The notes under the pieces: model-generated
The model's input: only the letters and a program-made list of their open reading frames with translations
What the model was told of the DNA's origin: nothing
The model's database searches: none
Made by a program: the position numbers and the translations under genes
Assembly: GCF_012641395.1 (NCBI RefSeq)
Contig: NZ_JABAIH010000017.1
Span: forward strand, 1-64,000
Direction of reading: 5' to 3'
Length of the DNA stretch: 64,000 bases
DNA from: Rhizobium sp. P32RR-XVIII
GTDB lineage: Bacteria > Pseudomonadota > Alphaproteobacteria > Rhizobiales > Rhizobiaceae
Part shown: in pieces, positions 8,307 through 17,241 of the stretch
Position numbering within the stretch: the first letter of the stretch is position 1
How the letters are laid out: the number at the start of each line of letters is the position of its first letter

Positions 8307-9551
8307 TCATCCCGCGAGCCTTCCCGCTGCCCCATTGGCCTTGAGAAGTGCCATCAGCATCGGACCAAGCGAAAATTCGCCTCGGGCCGACCGCTTCGTC
8401 AGGTCACGTAGATATCCACCGGCCGAATTGATCATATTCGACCTTTCCAAAATGCATGCCATTGCGACAGCGGCATTTTCAGGACCCATCGTTCCGCACG
8501 CCTCCTCGTAAGCTGACGGACTGACGCCCAACATTGAACGGACAACCACTGCGGCTCCCACCAACTCGCGCCAGTGTTCAATTTTGCCGCCGGGCCCGTA
8601 ATCGCTGATCTGTGGGCAGGCGCGAAGCACCATACCCAGCGGGAATGCCTTGATTGGCTCGATGTTGTTCTGCCCGCTAGCCCGCTCCCTGTCCTTTGTC
8701 TTAGGTTCTGGCTCCAACTTCTTGCCCTGCTCATTTCTAGAGCTAGGTTCAAGTTCATTGATGGATTCGGGTTTTGAATTCTGTAAGTGGCATCCATTTT
8801 GGATAGCATTCCCACCCGTTTTTTCGGCTTTTACCTGAATTTCCAGTTGGTTGAGCACTTCCTCACGAAGAAGCTCCATTTCGTCGAGGGTAGTCTCCAC
8901 CTGCTGGCGGGAGGGATACCGCGGAAGTCGGTTCAAGATGCCGATATAGGCGTCTTCAACGGCTTCCCAATTGCCACTGGCTCCTTCTTCGAGGGCGGCT
9001 GTGACGAGTTTGCGCACATCCCGCCGACAGATGGTCAAAGCTTCCTTGGCCCTACGGAAACGAATTCGTTCGGCGACGACGTCCTGCGCGAGCTGAGCCA
9101 GTTCCGCCGAGCGAACGACCAATGGAGCCAAGTCAAAACCAAACGCCTGCTCGATCTCGCCATCGCGGGTTCGATGAGCGTAGCGCTTTCCGTTAGGGCT
9201 ATCGCGTCTCTGGATCAGGCCCGCATCAACGAGTGACGCTAGGTGCCTGCGAAGGGTGGTGCCAGCGATACCATGGGCACGAAGAGAGAGCTGTGCGTTC
9301 GATGGAAACACCACCAAGCCCTGCTCCACGTCGAGTTCGGTATTCGGAAAAAAGCTCAACAGAGCATCGAGAACTGCAAGCGCTCTGTCCTGGAGCGCCA
9401 AGCGCTCCCGCGCCTCACTAATGTCGCGAAACACCTTCCACTTATCGACGCTCTTATCCGTTTTCGATTCCGCGACGGAGAGCTGACCTTTCACCAGCGC
9501 AAGCGTCATCGATCGGCGCCCAAAGGGCGTCGAGACATGTCCCGTTTGCAT
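8307..9551 (-). CDS. repC: Replication initiator RepC
   Basis: RepC initiates replication of repABC replicons; the origin normally lies inside its own gene. The 414-residue protein has the typical opening (TPFGRRSMTLALVK), the winged-helix N-terminal domain (AHGIAGTTLRRHLASLVDAGLIQRRDSPNGKRYA) and the conserved C-terminal block (FPLGMVLRACPQISDYGPGGKI). These are joined by a variable Asn/Glu/Lys-rich linker. An A/G-rich ribosome-binding site (GGGGA) precedes the ATG. It is the last gene of the repABC operon and is separated from repB by the antisense RNA locus, which should limit its translation and so set copy number. Confidence 0.96.
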   Translation of the reverse strand: MQTGHVSTPFGRRSMTLALVKGQLSVAESKTDKSVDKWKVFRDISEARERLALQDRALAVLDALLSFFPNTELDVEQGLVVFPSNAQLSLRAHGIAGTTLRRHLASLVDAGLIQRRDSPNGKRYAHRTRDGEIEQAFGFDLAPLVVRSAELAQLAQDVVAERIRFRRAKEALTICRRDVRKLVTAALEEGASGNWEAVEDAYIGILNRLPRYPSRQQVETTLDEMELLREEVLNQLEIQVKAEKTGGNAIQNGCHLQNSKPESINELEPSSRNEQGKKLEPEPKTKDRERASGQNNIEPIKAFPLGMVLRACPQISDYGPGGKIEHWRELVGAAVVVRSMLGVSPSAYEEACGTMGPENAAVAMACILERSNMINSAGGYLRDLTKRSARGEFSLGPMLMALLKANGAAGRLAG

Positions 9552-9611
9552 TTTTCTTTCCCCTTTCTTCGGGCAAAAGAAATCCGCTCACCAAATCGGT
9601 GCCAAAGACTC

Positions 9612-9640
9612 TTGACTGTGATTCCGGGAAATGCGATTCT
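9612..9640 (+). promoter_or_regulatory. Promoter of the counter-transcribed RNA
   Basis: TTGACT (9612-9617), a 17-base spacer and GATTCT (9635-9640) form a sigma70-type promoter facing against repABC, placing the transcript start near 9647. Confidence 0.65.
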
Positions 9641-9646
9641 CGATCT

Positions 9647-9703
9647 TGCTAAGGATAACGAGAGAGGCTTCCACGGGGTACCGTTCGGGGGCCTTTTTCT
9701 TTT
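9647..9703 (+). ncRNA. Counter-transcribed antisense RNA (ctRNA, inc-alpha) of repABC
   Basis: In repABC plasmids a small RNA of about 55-60 nt is made opposite to the repB-repC intergenic mRNA. It blocks repC translation and acts as an incompatibility determinant. Here the predicted transcript runs about 57 nt from the promoter at 9612-9640 to a hairpin terminator at 9666-9703. That length matches the known family. Position, strand and size all fit; expression itself is inferred. Confidence 0.8.
9666..9703 (+). terminator. Intrinsic terminator of the ctRNA
   Basis: GGCTTCC pairs with GGGGGCC (9666-9672 with 9687-9693, including G-U pairs), and an inner ACGG/CCGT stem around GGTA closes the top. 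A T-rich tract (9694-9703) follows. Confidence 0.8.
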
Positions 9704-9708
9704 GCGGT

Positions 9709-10701
9709 TTAATCTCCGTTGTCGTCAGGTTTAGACTGCCTGTATTCGTCGTACAGCTGGTCCATTCGGCCGGAGAGCCAATCACTAAACGGCTTGGCTT
9801 CTATGTTCGAAAGCTCGATGGCGACCTTCTTGGATTTGGCGTTCATCGAAAAACTCAACGAGCTATCGCGCGATACCCACTCTTTCGCAGATGCCGCCGC
9901 TCTCGGCTTTTTTGCATCCGATTTGGCCTTGTACCGCTTGAGATAATCGTGAAGGTCGTCAAACCTCTTGTCCTCGGAAAGTTCAAGGAACTCAGCGTTA
10001 GCCACGCGATCCGTCGATGCTCGGAGAAGGGCAGGGGTAAGCACGAGTTGCCTAAGGCTAAGCCATTTATCTCGCCCTATCTTTTTCGCGGCGCCAACCG
10101 CCTTGATGACTGGAGCAGGGACGACTTCGACAACACCGAGCATCTTGGACAACATCGCTTCATCGATGGCAAGGGATGTTCGAACTACGTCCTTGGTCAT
10201 TCCCGTGGCAAGTAAGTTCTGAGCAAAGTAGGCACGCTCGATAAACGATAGATTGGACCGGGCCGAGTTTTCCTGGCCTTGAGCAATAGCCGAGGCGATA
10301 TCATCGAGTTTCTTGACGATCGCCTTGACTGGGATCCCCAGCTCGCGTGCGACCTTCAGGCGCCGGTGGCCGAATACGACCGTGTAGCGCTGACCATCCG
10401 CGCCTGGCCGCACGAGGATAGGCGTCGACTGCCCGGATTCTTGGATGGCCTGCTTCAGCTCCAGATATTCCTCGCCATCATCTGAGAGGCGATCGGAGAT
10501 AGAGGAAGCGTCGAGCGACTGTGGATCCAATTCCACAATCACTTCGCCTTCCATCAACTTCTTGGTGTTCTCCGCAAGATCTTCGATGGATCGGACAACC
10601 GTCTTAGCAGCCCCAGTCATCGCGTAACCAGGCTTGGTCGGCGCTTTGCTTGCGGAGATAGACGCGATGTCCAACTTTGCAAATGGGTTTTCACGCGACA
10701 T
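9709..10701 (-). CDS. repB: Plasmid partitioning protein RepB (ParB family)
   Basis: RepB binds the plasmid centromere and works with RepA in segregation and operon repression. The 330-residue protein has the ParB/Srx-like nucleotide-binding domain with GHRRLKVARELGIPVKAIV at about residues 121-140 and the ENSARSNLSFIERAYFAQNL motif. A helix-turn-helix (TSLAIDEAMLSKMLGVVEVVP) and a RepB-type C-terminal domain follow. It is the second gene of repABC, 81 bp after repA. I searched by eye for the repABC parS consensus (GTT-N2-C-N-GC-N-G-N2-AAC) around the operon and did not find a full copy. Confidence 0.96.
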   Translation of the reverse strand: MSRENPFAKLDIASISASKAPTKPGYAMTGAAKTVVRSIEDLAENTKKLMEGEVIVELDPQSLDASSISDRLSDDGEEYLELKQAIQESGQSTPILVRPGADGQRYTVVFGHRRLKVARELGIPVKAIVKKLDDIASAIAQGQENSARSNLSFIERAYFAQNLLATGMTKDVVRTSLAIDEAMLSKMLGVVEVVPAPVIKAVGAAKKIGRDKWLSLRQLVLTPALLRASTDRVANAEFLELSEDKRFDDLHDYLKRYKAKSDAKKPRAAASAKEWVSRDSSLSFSMNAKSKKVAIELSNIEAKPFSDWLSGRMDQLYDEYRQSKPDDNGD

Positions 10702-10762
10702 GGCTTGTCTCCCAACTCAGCGTCAACGCCGATAAGGTCTTGTTACCCTTCGCGAAACGCGG

Positions 10763-10780
10763 AAAAAAAACGGCTGACAA
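10763..10780 (+). repeat. 18-bp rep-region direct repeat, copy 2
   Basis: AAAAAAAACGGCTGACAA, identical to 8248-8265. Its complement contains TTGTCAGCCG, which matches the left half and centre of the repABC parS consensus but not the right half. It may be a RepB half-site; that is speculative. Confidence 0.6.
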
Positions 10781-10782
10781 GG

Positions 10783-12000
10783 TCATTTTCGTCCCCATGC
10801 ACTGTGGATCAATTCCATGATCTCGCCGTTTGCGGAATTCAGGCTCTCGATAGCGCGATCATACGTTGACCGGACGAAATCGCCGCGCTCGACCTCGTAT
10901 AGGGTCTGCTTCTTGATCGAGGCGTCCGAGATTGCTGTCGACTTCAACACGTGATTTCGAAGCATGTGCTGAGCGAACATCGACTGCATGAAGCCGACCA
11001 TCTGTGCCTGCGGTATGTCTGTCGGTTCGAAACGCGTTACCAAATAACGAAACCATTCCACCCGGATCTCGGCGCCTGCCTCGGCAACCGGCGTCATGAT
11101 ACCGCCGAGCATCATCAGGAACTGGCTCATAGACATGACGTCCAGCATCTGGGGATGGATGGTGATCAGGATGCCGGTTGAGGCCATCAGCGCGGTGATC
11201 GTTAGATAGCCAAGCTGAGGTGGGCAATCGATGACCACCACATCATATCGGTTATCGACTTCCTTAAGTGCATTGACGATCCGCATATGAAAGAGACGCC
11301 CCTCATCCCCCTTCTTTGACGAGATGGCGAGCGGAACGTCGTATTCGTATTCCTGCAAAATCAGGTTGGCGGGCACGACATCGAGGCCAGGGATGTTGGT
11401 CGATTGGATGACATTAGCGATCGGCTTACGCTCATCATCGAAGCGCAACGCTTCGTAGAGCGACGAGGTTTCGTCAAGCTCTGGCTGGATACCAAACAAG
11501 GATGTTAGCGATGCCTGCGGGTCAAGGTCGACAGCAAGGACGCGGTGGCCGGTTAGCGCGAGATACTGGGCAAGATGGGCCGCCGTCGTTGTCTTTCCGC
11601 TACCACCCTTGAAGTTGACAACGGACACGACCTGCAAAGGTTCGCCCTGCCGGCGTTTGGGAAGGTAATATCGCTTGTCCGATTTCTTGTTGGTCTCCAG
11701 ATACTCTCTCAGTTCGAGCATTTGATCGGCCGTATAATAGCGTCGACCAGCGACCGATTCGATCTCAGGACCTTTCCCTTCGGAATGGATCTGCCGCAGA
11801 TGACTTTGCGTGACGCCCACGAAATCCGCGACTTCACCAATTTGGAATTTTCGCAAACCCTTTCGAGCATCAGGCGGATACTGCTGGCTGCGCAGCATAT
11901 GCAACGCGCTAGAGATCTTTGATCCCTGCTCGGCGATCTCAAGATCAAAACGGTTAGGCAGCGGCTGGCTCATTTTGCGAACTATTTCCTTGGTGGTCAC
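10783..12000 (-). CDS. repA: Plasmid partitioning ATPase RepA (ParA family)
   Basis: RepA is the Walker-type ATPase that moves plasmid copies apart and represses its own operon. The 405-residue protein has an N-terminal MerR-like helix-turn-helix (FQIGEVADFVGVTQSHLRQ). The deviant Walker A motif NFKGGSGKTTTAAHLAQYL lies at about residues 130-145, with VLAVDLDPQASLT and VVIDCPPQLGYLT downstream. The GTG at 12000 has a poor ribosome-binding site, so translation may start at the ATG nine codons in. It is divergent from trbB, and the shared 350-bp gap holds a tra box, as in Ti plasmids. Confidence 0.96.
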   Translation of the reverse strand: MTTKEIVRKMSQPLPNRFDLEIAEQGSKISSALHMLRSQQYPPDARKGLRKFQIGEVADFVGVTQSHLRQIHSEGKGPEIESVAGRRYYTADQMLELREYLETNKKSDKRYYLPKRRQGEPLQVVSVVNFKGGSGKTTTAAHLAQYLALTGHRVLAVDLDPQASLTSLFGIQPELDETSSLYEALRFDDERKPIANVIQSTNIPGLDVVPANLILQEYEYDVPLAISSKKGDEGRLFHMRIVNALKEVDNRYDVVVIDCPPQLGYLTITALMASTGILITIHPQMLDVMSMSQFLMMLGGIMTPVAEAGAEIRVEWFRYLVTRFEPTDIPQAQMVGFMQSMFAQHMLRNHVLKSTAISDASIKKQTLYEVERGDFVRSTYDRAIESLNSANGEIMELIHSAWGRK

Positions 12001-12353
12001 ACTTTCGAAAAAATGGCCATAGAGCCATCATTTGCGCAACTATCATTCGATTCCGCCTGCGCGGCAAGGAATTTAAAGTTAACAAAGTCTTAAGTCGATC
12101 CCTCGCATCTGCGTCGGTTTGCGTAATACGCGTTATATTTCATCATGTTAGGCAAACTTCTATCGTACCCGGCCTTTCATCTTTCCTGTGACTCAACCGC
12201 CTAAATTGCAGACAGCATCGCTTTCCGGCGATCGGTTCGAGGCGAAACTGACGGAATCACCCGCGACTCGCGAGGTGCAAAATTGCACGTAGACTTCGCG
12301 CCGCCTCCGGGGTCTGTCTCCTCACGCACTCAAACGAGGAGACGATCTTCCCC
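12001..12353. promoter_or_regulatory. repA-trbB divergent promoter region, lacking traI
   Basis: In Ti-type plasmids the AHL synthase gene traI sits between repA and trbB. Here the 353-bp gap holds no plausible gene. It contains the tra box at 12274-12289 and AT-rich segments (for example 12070-12150) suited to the repA promoter. Confidence 0.7.
12274..12289. promoter_or_regulatory. tra box (TraR-type operator) upstream of trbB and repA
   Basis: GGTGCAAAATTGCACG has the arms GTGCA and TGCAC with 4 bases between, the same arms and spacing as the Ti tra box core (GTGCA-N4-TGCAC). It lies 65 bp before trbB and about 270 bp before repA. A nearly identical sequence lies at 34549-34564. Confidence 0.75.
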
Positions 12354-13319
12354 ATGCTTCAGTCGCACTCCCGCCTTGTCCGCAAACTCCAGGACGCACT
12401 CGGCGAGCGCCTTTGCATTGCCCTTGAAGACCCGACAGTCGTCGAGATCATGCTCAATCCAGATGGCAAGCTCTTCATGGAGCGCTTGGGTCACGGCGTT
12501 GCGCCAGCGGGCGAAATGCAGGCGACTGCAGCCGAGACCGTTATCGGATCGGTAGCGCACGCTCTCCAGTCCGAAGCCGATGGAGAGCGACCAATCATCT
12601 CCGGCGAACTACCGATTGGCGGCCACCGCTTCGAAGGTCTCCTCCCTCCCGTCGTCAATTCGCCAACCTTTACGATCCGCCGGCGCGCGTCGCGGCTCAT
12701 TCCGCTCGACGATTATGTGACCGCGAAGATTATGACCGAAGCGCAGGCTTCGACTATCCGCAGCGCGATCACCAACCGCCTGAACATCGTCATCGCCGGC
12801 GGCACGGGATCAGGCAAGACGACGCTTGCGAACGCGGTCATCGCCGAAATCGTTTCTGCGGCGCCGGAAGACAGGATGGTGATCCTTGAGGATACGTCCG
12901 AAATCCAATGCGCCGCAGAGAATGCCGTCTGCCTACACACGAGCGACGCGGTCGACATGGCCAGGCTTCTCAAAAGCACGATGCGCCTGCGTCCCGACCG
13001 CATCATCGTTGGCGAGGTTCGCGACGGCGCCGCACTGACCCTGCTGAAAGCCTGGAACACGGGGCACCCCGGAGGCGTCACGACGATCCATTCCAACTCC
13101 GCCATGTCGGGGCTTCGACGCCTCGAGCAACTGACATCGGAAGCCAGCCAGCAGCCAATGCAAGCTGTGATCGGCGAAGCGGTCGATCTCGTCATCTCGA
13201 TCGAACGCGCCGGGCGGGGGCGCCGGGTGAGGGAGGTGCTCCATGTCGAGGGCTTCAACGGCTCGCGCTACCAGACAGAACACTATCCGCAGATCGATGA
13301 GGACAGTCATGCTGCATAA
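12354..13319 (+). CDS. trbB: Conjugal transfer ATPase TrbB (VirB11 family)
   Basis: TrbB is the hexameric traffic ATPase at the cytoplasmic base of the mating-pair type IV secretion system. The 321-residue protein shows the Walker A motif GGTGSGKTTLANAV at about residues 147-160. The Asp box (DRMVILEDTSEIQ), the Walker B-like RPDRIIVGEVRDGAAL and the conserved His of GHPGGVTTIHSNS follow. The ATG at 12354 has GAGGAG upstream. It opens the trb operon (B-C-D-E-J-K-L-F-G-H-I), the IncP/Ti gene order. In Ti plasmids traI would precede it, and it is absent here. Confidence 0.96.
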   Translation: MLQSHSRLVRKLQDALGERLCIALEDPTVVEIMLNPDGKLFMERLGHGVAPAGEMQATAAETVIGSVAHALQSEADGERPIISGELPIGGHRFEGLLPPVVNSPTFTIRRRASRLIPLDDYVTAKIMTEAQASTIRSAITNRLNIVIAGGTGSGKTTLANAVIAEIVSAAPEDRMVILEDTSEIQCAAENAVCLHTSDAVDMARLLKSTMRLRPDRIIVGEVRDGAALTLLKAWNTGHPGGVTTIHSNSAMSGLRRLEQLTSEASQQPMQAVIGEAVDLVISIERAGRGRRVREVLHVEGFNGSRYQTEHYPQIDEDSHAA

Positions 13320-13701
13320 TCGCTTTCTCCGTTTGGGAACTATCGGCGCACTGATTTGCGTCTCTCTCGCCGGCCCCGCACTCGCAGGCTCAGGCGGAGG
13401 TCTGCCATGGGAAGGCCCCCAGGAGCAGATCCAGCAGTCCATCACCGGACCGGTCGCTGGCTATATCGCACTGGCCGCGGTTGCGATTGCCGGCGGCATG
13501 CTGATCTTCGGCGGCGAACTCAACGATTTCGCACGACGATTGGTATATGTGGTGCTGGTCGCGGGGATCCTCCTTGGCGCGACGACGATCGTCGGCCTCT
13601 TTGGCTCGACGGGCGCTTCGATCGGTGGCTCGTTCGTCGCCGAGCAGACCGCGATCCCGAATGCAAATCGGGTCGGGGGAGGGGAGGGGCGTCATGGCTG
13701 A
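13309..13701 (+). CDS. trbC: Conjugal transfer pilin precursor TrbC (VirB2 family)
   Basis: TrbC is the pilin subunit, cyclised in RP4 and Ti systems. The 130-residue precursor has an N-terminal signal peptide ending near LAGPALAGSGG and two hydrophobic segments (GYIALAAVAIAGGMLIFGG and LVYVVLVAGILLGATTIVG), as expected. The ATG at 13309 overlaps the trbB stop by 11 nt; an in-frame ATG four codons earlier is an alternative. TraF (30237-30803) is the likely protease and cyclase that matures it. Confidence 0.92.
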   Translation: MLHNRFLRLGTIGALICVSLAGPALAGSGGGLPWEGPQEQIQQSITGPVAGYIALAAVAIAGGMLIFGGELNDFARRLVYVVLVAGILLGATTIVGLFGSTGASIGGSFVAEQTAIPNANRVGGGEGRHG

Positions 13702-13993
13702 CGCCGGCACGGGTCTTCACCGCAACCGCATCCACAGAGCTCTGTCGCGACCCAACCTTCTGATGGGAGCGGATCGGGAACTCGTGCTGCTGACCGGGCT
13801 CGCCGCGGTCATTCTCATCTTCGTCGTCCTGACCGTCTACTCGGCGCTGTTCGGCGTGGCGATCTGGATCGTGGTCGTCGGCGCGCTCCGCATGATGGCG
13901 AAGGCGGACCCCATGATGCGCAAAGTCTACGCGCGACATATGCGGTATCAAGCGCATTACCTCCCGACCTCCGCGCCTTGGCGCCGATACTGA
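13694..13993 (+). CDS. trbD: Conjugal transfer protein TrbD (VirB3 family)
   Basis: TrbD is a small inner-membrane component associated with the TrbE ATPase. The 99-residue product carries the family opening (HRALSRPNLLMGADRELVLL) and a strongly hydrophobic stretch (AAVILIFVVLTVYSALFGVAIWIVV). Its start overlaps the trbC stop by 8 nt (ATGGCTGA), so the two genes are translationally coupled. It is 10 nt from trbE. Confidence 0.93.
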   Translation: MADAGTGLHRNRIHRALSRPNLLMGADRELVLLTGLAAVILIFVVLTVYSALFGVAIWIVVVGALRMMAKADPMMRKVYARHMRYQAHYLPTSAPWRRY

Positions 13994-14003
13994 GGATCTC
14001 GCA

Positions 14004-16439
14004 ATGGTTGCCTTACGCACATTTCGATCGACCGGTCCGTCATTCGCGGACCTCGTTCCTTATGCAGGCCTTGTCGATAACGGCGTTCTCTTGCTGAAGG
14101 ACGGTAGTCTGATGGCCGGCTGGTATTTTGCCGGTCCGGATTCCGAAAGCGCTACCGATTTCGAACGCAACGAACTGTCCCGTCAGATCAATGCGATCCT
14201 ATCGCGGCTCGGCACAGGCTGGATGATACAGGTCGAGGCGGTTCGCGTGCCGACGACGGAATACCCTTCCGCCGAGCGCAGTCATTTCCCGGATACGGTA
14301 ACGCGCCTTATCGACGACGAACGACGGAGGCATTTCGGTCAGGAACGCGGGCATTTTGAAAGCCGCCATGCGCTAATCCTGACCTACCGGCCGCCCGAGC
14401 GCCGCCGGTCCGGGCTCACTCGCTACATCTATTCGGACACCGAAAGCCGTTCGGCGAAATATGCCGATACCGCTCTTGATGCGTTTCGCCGCTCGATCCG
14501 CGAAATCGAGCAATATCTCGGGAATGTTCTCTCCATACAGAGGATGCAGACCCGGGAGGTTCGTGAGCGGGACGGTGCTCGCATTGCACGCTACGACGAG
14601 CTTTTCCAGTTCATCCGCTTTGCGATCGCTGGCGAAAACCATCCCGTCCGCCTGCCAGAAGTCCCGATGTATTTGGACTGGCTCGCGACGGCGGAGCTCG
14701 AACATGGATTGACGCCGCGGGTCGAGAGCCGGTTTCTCGGCGTGATTGCGATCGATGGACTTCCGGCCGAGAGCTGGCCGGGGATCTTGAACAGCCTGAA
14801 CCTGATGCCGCTGACCTACCGCTGGTCGTCGCGATTTATCTTTCTCGATGCAGAGGAGGCCAAGCAACGCCTCGAGCGCACACGCAAGAAGTGGCAGCAA
14901 AAGGTCAGGCCATTTTTTGACCAATTGTTCCAGACGCAATCCCGGTCGGTCGACCAGGACGCGATGGCCATGGTGGCCGAGACTGAGGATGCGATCGCTG
15001 AAGCCTCATCTCAATTGGTGGCCTACGGCTATTACACGCCGGTCATCATTCTCTTCGACGAAACCCGCTCGGTGCTGCAGGAGAAGGCGGAGGCGGTTCG
15101 TCGCCTCATCCAAGCGGAAGGCTTCGGAGCCCGCATCGAGACGCTGAACGCGACCGATGCTTTTCTCGGCAGCCTGCCGGGCAACTGGTATTGCAATATC
15201 CGCGAACCGCTGATCAACACGCGAAATCTTGCCGACCTTGTCCCGCTCAACTCTGTTTGGTCGGGCCAACCCGTCGCCCCGTGCCCGTTCTATCCTCCCG
15301 ACGCGCCTCCACTCATGCAGGTTGCGTCTGGCTCGACTCCCTTCCGGCTAAACCTGCATGTCGACGATGTCGGCCATACCTTGATTTTCGGTCCGACCGG
15401 TTCCGGCAAATCCACGCTCCTCGCGCTGATCGCCGCCCAATTCTGCCGCTACGAGAAGGCGCAAGTCTTCGCTTTCGACAAAGGCAATTCGATGCTGCCG
15501 CTGACGCTTGGGGTGGGTGGTGAGCACTACGAGATCGGCGGCGAAAGCGGGGAGGGGGCCAGTCTTGCCTTCTGCCCATTGTCCGAGCTTTCGACTGACG
15601 CCGACCGAGCCTGGGCCTCCGAGTGGATCGAGACCCTGGTTTCGCTTCAAGGCGTGACGGTTGCGCCAGACCATCGAAACGCGATTTCGAGGCAGATTGG
15701 ATTGATGGCCTCGGCGCCTGGCCGTTCTCTGTCGGATTTCGTCAGCGGCGTCCAGATGCGCGAGATCAAAGACGCCCTCCATCACTATACGGTCGATGGC
15801 CCGATGGGTCAGCTCCTCGATGCGGAAGAGGATGGGCTGACGCTCGGGCGCTTCCAGTGCTTCGAGATCGAGCAACTGATGAATATGGGCGAGCGTAATC
15901 TTGTGCCCGTTTTGACTTATCTCTTTCGCCGGATCGAGAGGCGGCTCGATGGCTCGCCAAGCCTCATCGTCCTGGACGAGGCATGGCTGATGCTTGGCCA
16001 TCCTGTGTTCCGCGACAAGATCAGGGAATGGCTCAAGGTGCTACGCAAGGCGAACTGCGCCGTCATTCTCGCGACGCAGTCGATCTCCGACGCCGAGCGC
16101 TCGGGCATTATCGACGTCCTGAAGGAATCTTGCCCGACCAAGATTTGCCTTCCGAACGGCGCAGCTCGGGAAACCGGCACCCGCGATTTCTACGAGCGGA
16201 TCGGTTTCAATGAGCGGCAGATTGAGATTGTCGCGAGCGCCATCCCTAAACGCGAATATTACGTGACCTCACCCGATGGCCGCCGGCTTTTCGACATGTC
16301 CCTCGGCCCGGTCACACTCTCCTTCGTCGGCGCTTCCGGCAAGGCCGATCTAGCCCGCATCAGGGCGCTCTCGTCGACCCACGGCCACGAATGGCCGGTT
16401 CAGTGGCTCATCGAAAGGGGGATCAACCGCTATGAGTGA
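14004..16439 (+). CDS. trbE: Conjugal transfer ATPase TrbE (VirB4 family)
   Basis: TrbE is the largest ATPase of the mating-pair formation complex and energises pilus assembly and substrate transfer. The 811-residue protein has a CagE/TrbE/VirB N-terminal domain and the Walker A motif GPTGSGKSTLLALIAAQF at about residue 461. The Walker B LIVLDEAWLMLGHP lies near residue 655, and ATQSISDAERSG is a conserved VirB4 motif. The length is normal for the family. Its last 8 nt overlap trbJ. Confidence 0.96.
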   Translation: MVALRTFRSTGPSFADLVPYAGLVDNGVLLLKDGSLMAGWYFAGPDSESATDFERNELSRQINAILSRLGTGWMIQVEAVRVPTTEYPSAERSHFPDTVTRLIDDERRRHFGQERGHFESRHALILTYRPPERRRSGLTRYIYSDTESRSAKYADTALDAFRRSIREIEQYLGNVLSIQRMQTREVRERDGARIARYDELFQFIRFAIAGENHPVRLPEVPMYLDWLATAELEHGLTPRVESRFLGVIAIDGLPAESWPGILNSLNLMPLTYRWSSRFIFLDAEEAKQRLERTRKKWQQKVRPFFDQLFQTQSRSVDQDAMAMVAETEDAIAEASSQLVAYGYYTPVIILFDETRSVLQEKAEAVRRLIQAEGFGARIETLNATDAFLGSLPGNWYCNIREPLINTRNLADLVPLNSVWSGQPVAPCPFYPPDAPPLMQVASGSTPFRLNLHVDDVGHTLIFGPTGSGKSTLLALIAAQFCRYEKAQVFAFDKGNSMLPLTLGVGGEHYEIGGESGEGASLAFCPLSELSTDADRAWASEWIETLVSLQGVTVAPDHRNAISRQIGLMASAPGRSLSDFVSGVQMREIKDALHHYTVDGPMGQLLDAEEDGLTLGRFQCFEIEQLMNMGERNLVPVLTYLFRRIERRLDGSPSLIVLDEAWLMLGHPVFRDKIREWLKVLRKANCAVILATQSISDAERSGIIDVLKESCPTKICLPNGAARETGTRDFYERIGFNERQIEIVASAIPKREYYVTSPDGRRLFDMSLGPVTLSFVGASGKADLARIRALSSTHGHEWPVQWLIERGINRYE

Positions 16440-17241
16440 AGCAGTCCAGTTTTCGAGGCTCGGCAGATCGTTGGTGGCGGGGTTGGTCGCCGCCGCCCTT
16501 ACTGCAACGCCCACGGTTTCCTACGCAGGAGGCGCGGTTACCGGCGCGACCGAAATGACGCAGATGCTCAACAACGGTGAGCTTATCCATCTCGTTGGTC
16601 AGTCGACCGAACAGATCAATAACCAGATCAAACAAATCACGCAGCTTGCCGAGCAGATCCAAAACCAGCTCAATATCTATCAGAACATGCTGCAGAATAC
16701 GGCCCAGCTTCCGAACCACATCTGGGGCCAAGTCGAAGGCGATCTGAACCAGCTGCGCAATATCGTCAATCAGGGTCAGGGCATCGCCTTTTCTATGGGC
16801 AACGCTGACGATCTGCTGAAGCAACGCTTCAAGAGCTACGCGGATTTGAAGACAAGCCTTCCGAACGCAGAGAGCTTTTCGTCCACCTATCAGACGTGGT
16901 CGAACACGAACCGCGACACGATTTCCAGCACGCTCAAGGCCGCGAGCCTTACCGCCGATCAGTTCGACAGCGAGGAAGATACGATGGACCAGCTGCGATC
17001 GATGTCGCAATCGGCGGACGGCCAGATGAAAGCACTTCAGGTCGGCCACCAGATCGCAGCACAGCAGGTCGCCCAGATGCAGAAGCTCCGCGGTATCGTC
17101 TCCCAGCAGACCACGATGATGGGAACCTGGCTGCAGAGCGAACAGACGGACAAGGATCTGGCGCAGGCTCGTCGCGAGAAATTCTTCAATGCTGATGTCC
17201 AGTCCATTCCCTCTGGCCAGAAAATGGAGCCCCGCTGGTGA
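16432..17241 (+). CDS. trbJ: Conjugal transfer protein TrbJ (VirB5 family)
   Basis: TrbJ is a periplasmic, pilus-associated minor component. The 269-residue protein has a signal peptide (VAGLVAAALTATPTVSYAGG) and long Gln/Asn-rich coiled coils (EQINNQIKQITQLAEQIQNQ), typical of the family. It is coupled to trbE upstream (ATGAGTGA overlap) and to trbK downstream, whose GTG overlaps the trbJ stop. Confidence 0.94.
   Translation: MSEAVQFSRLGRSLVAGLVAAALTATPTVSYAGGAVTGATEMTQMLNNGELIHLVGQSTEQINNQIKQITQLAEQIQNQLNIYQNMLQNTAQLPNHIWGQVEGDLNQLRNIVNQGQGIAFSMGNADDLLKQRFKSYADLKTSLPNAESFSSTYQTWSNTNRDTISSTLKAASLTADQFDSEEDTMDQLRSMSQSADGQMKALQVGHQIAAQQVAQMQKLRGIVSQQTTMMGTWLQSEQTDKDLAQARREKFFNADVQSIPSGQKMEPRW

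Noticed and set aside
8111..8335. 74-residue minus-strand frame between serA and repC
   Set aside because: No ribosome-binding site, odd composition, and it covers regulatory repeats and the repC end.
8000..12360. Full repABC parS site (GTT-N2-C-N-GC-N-G-N2-AAC)
   Set aside because: I scanned the operon and its gaps by eye and found only partial matches, so no centromere is annotated.
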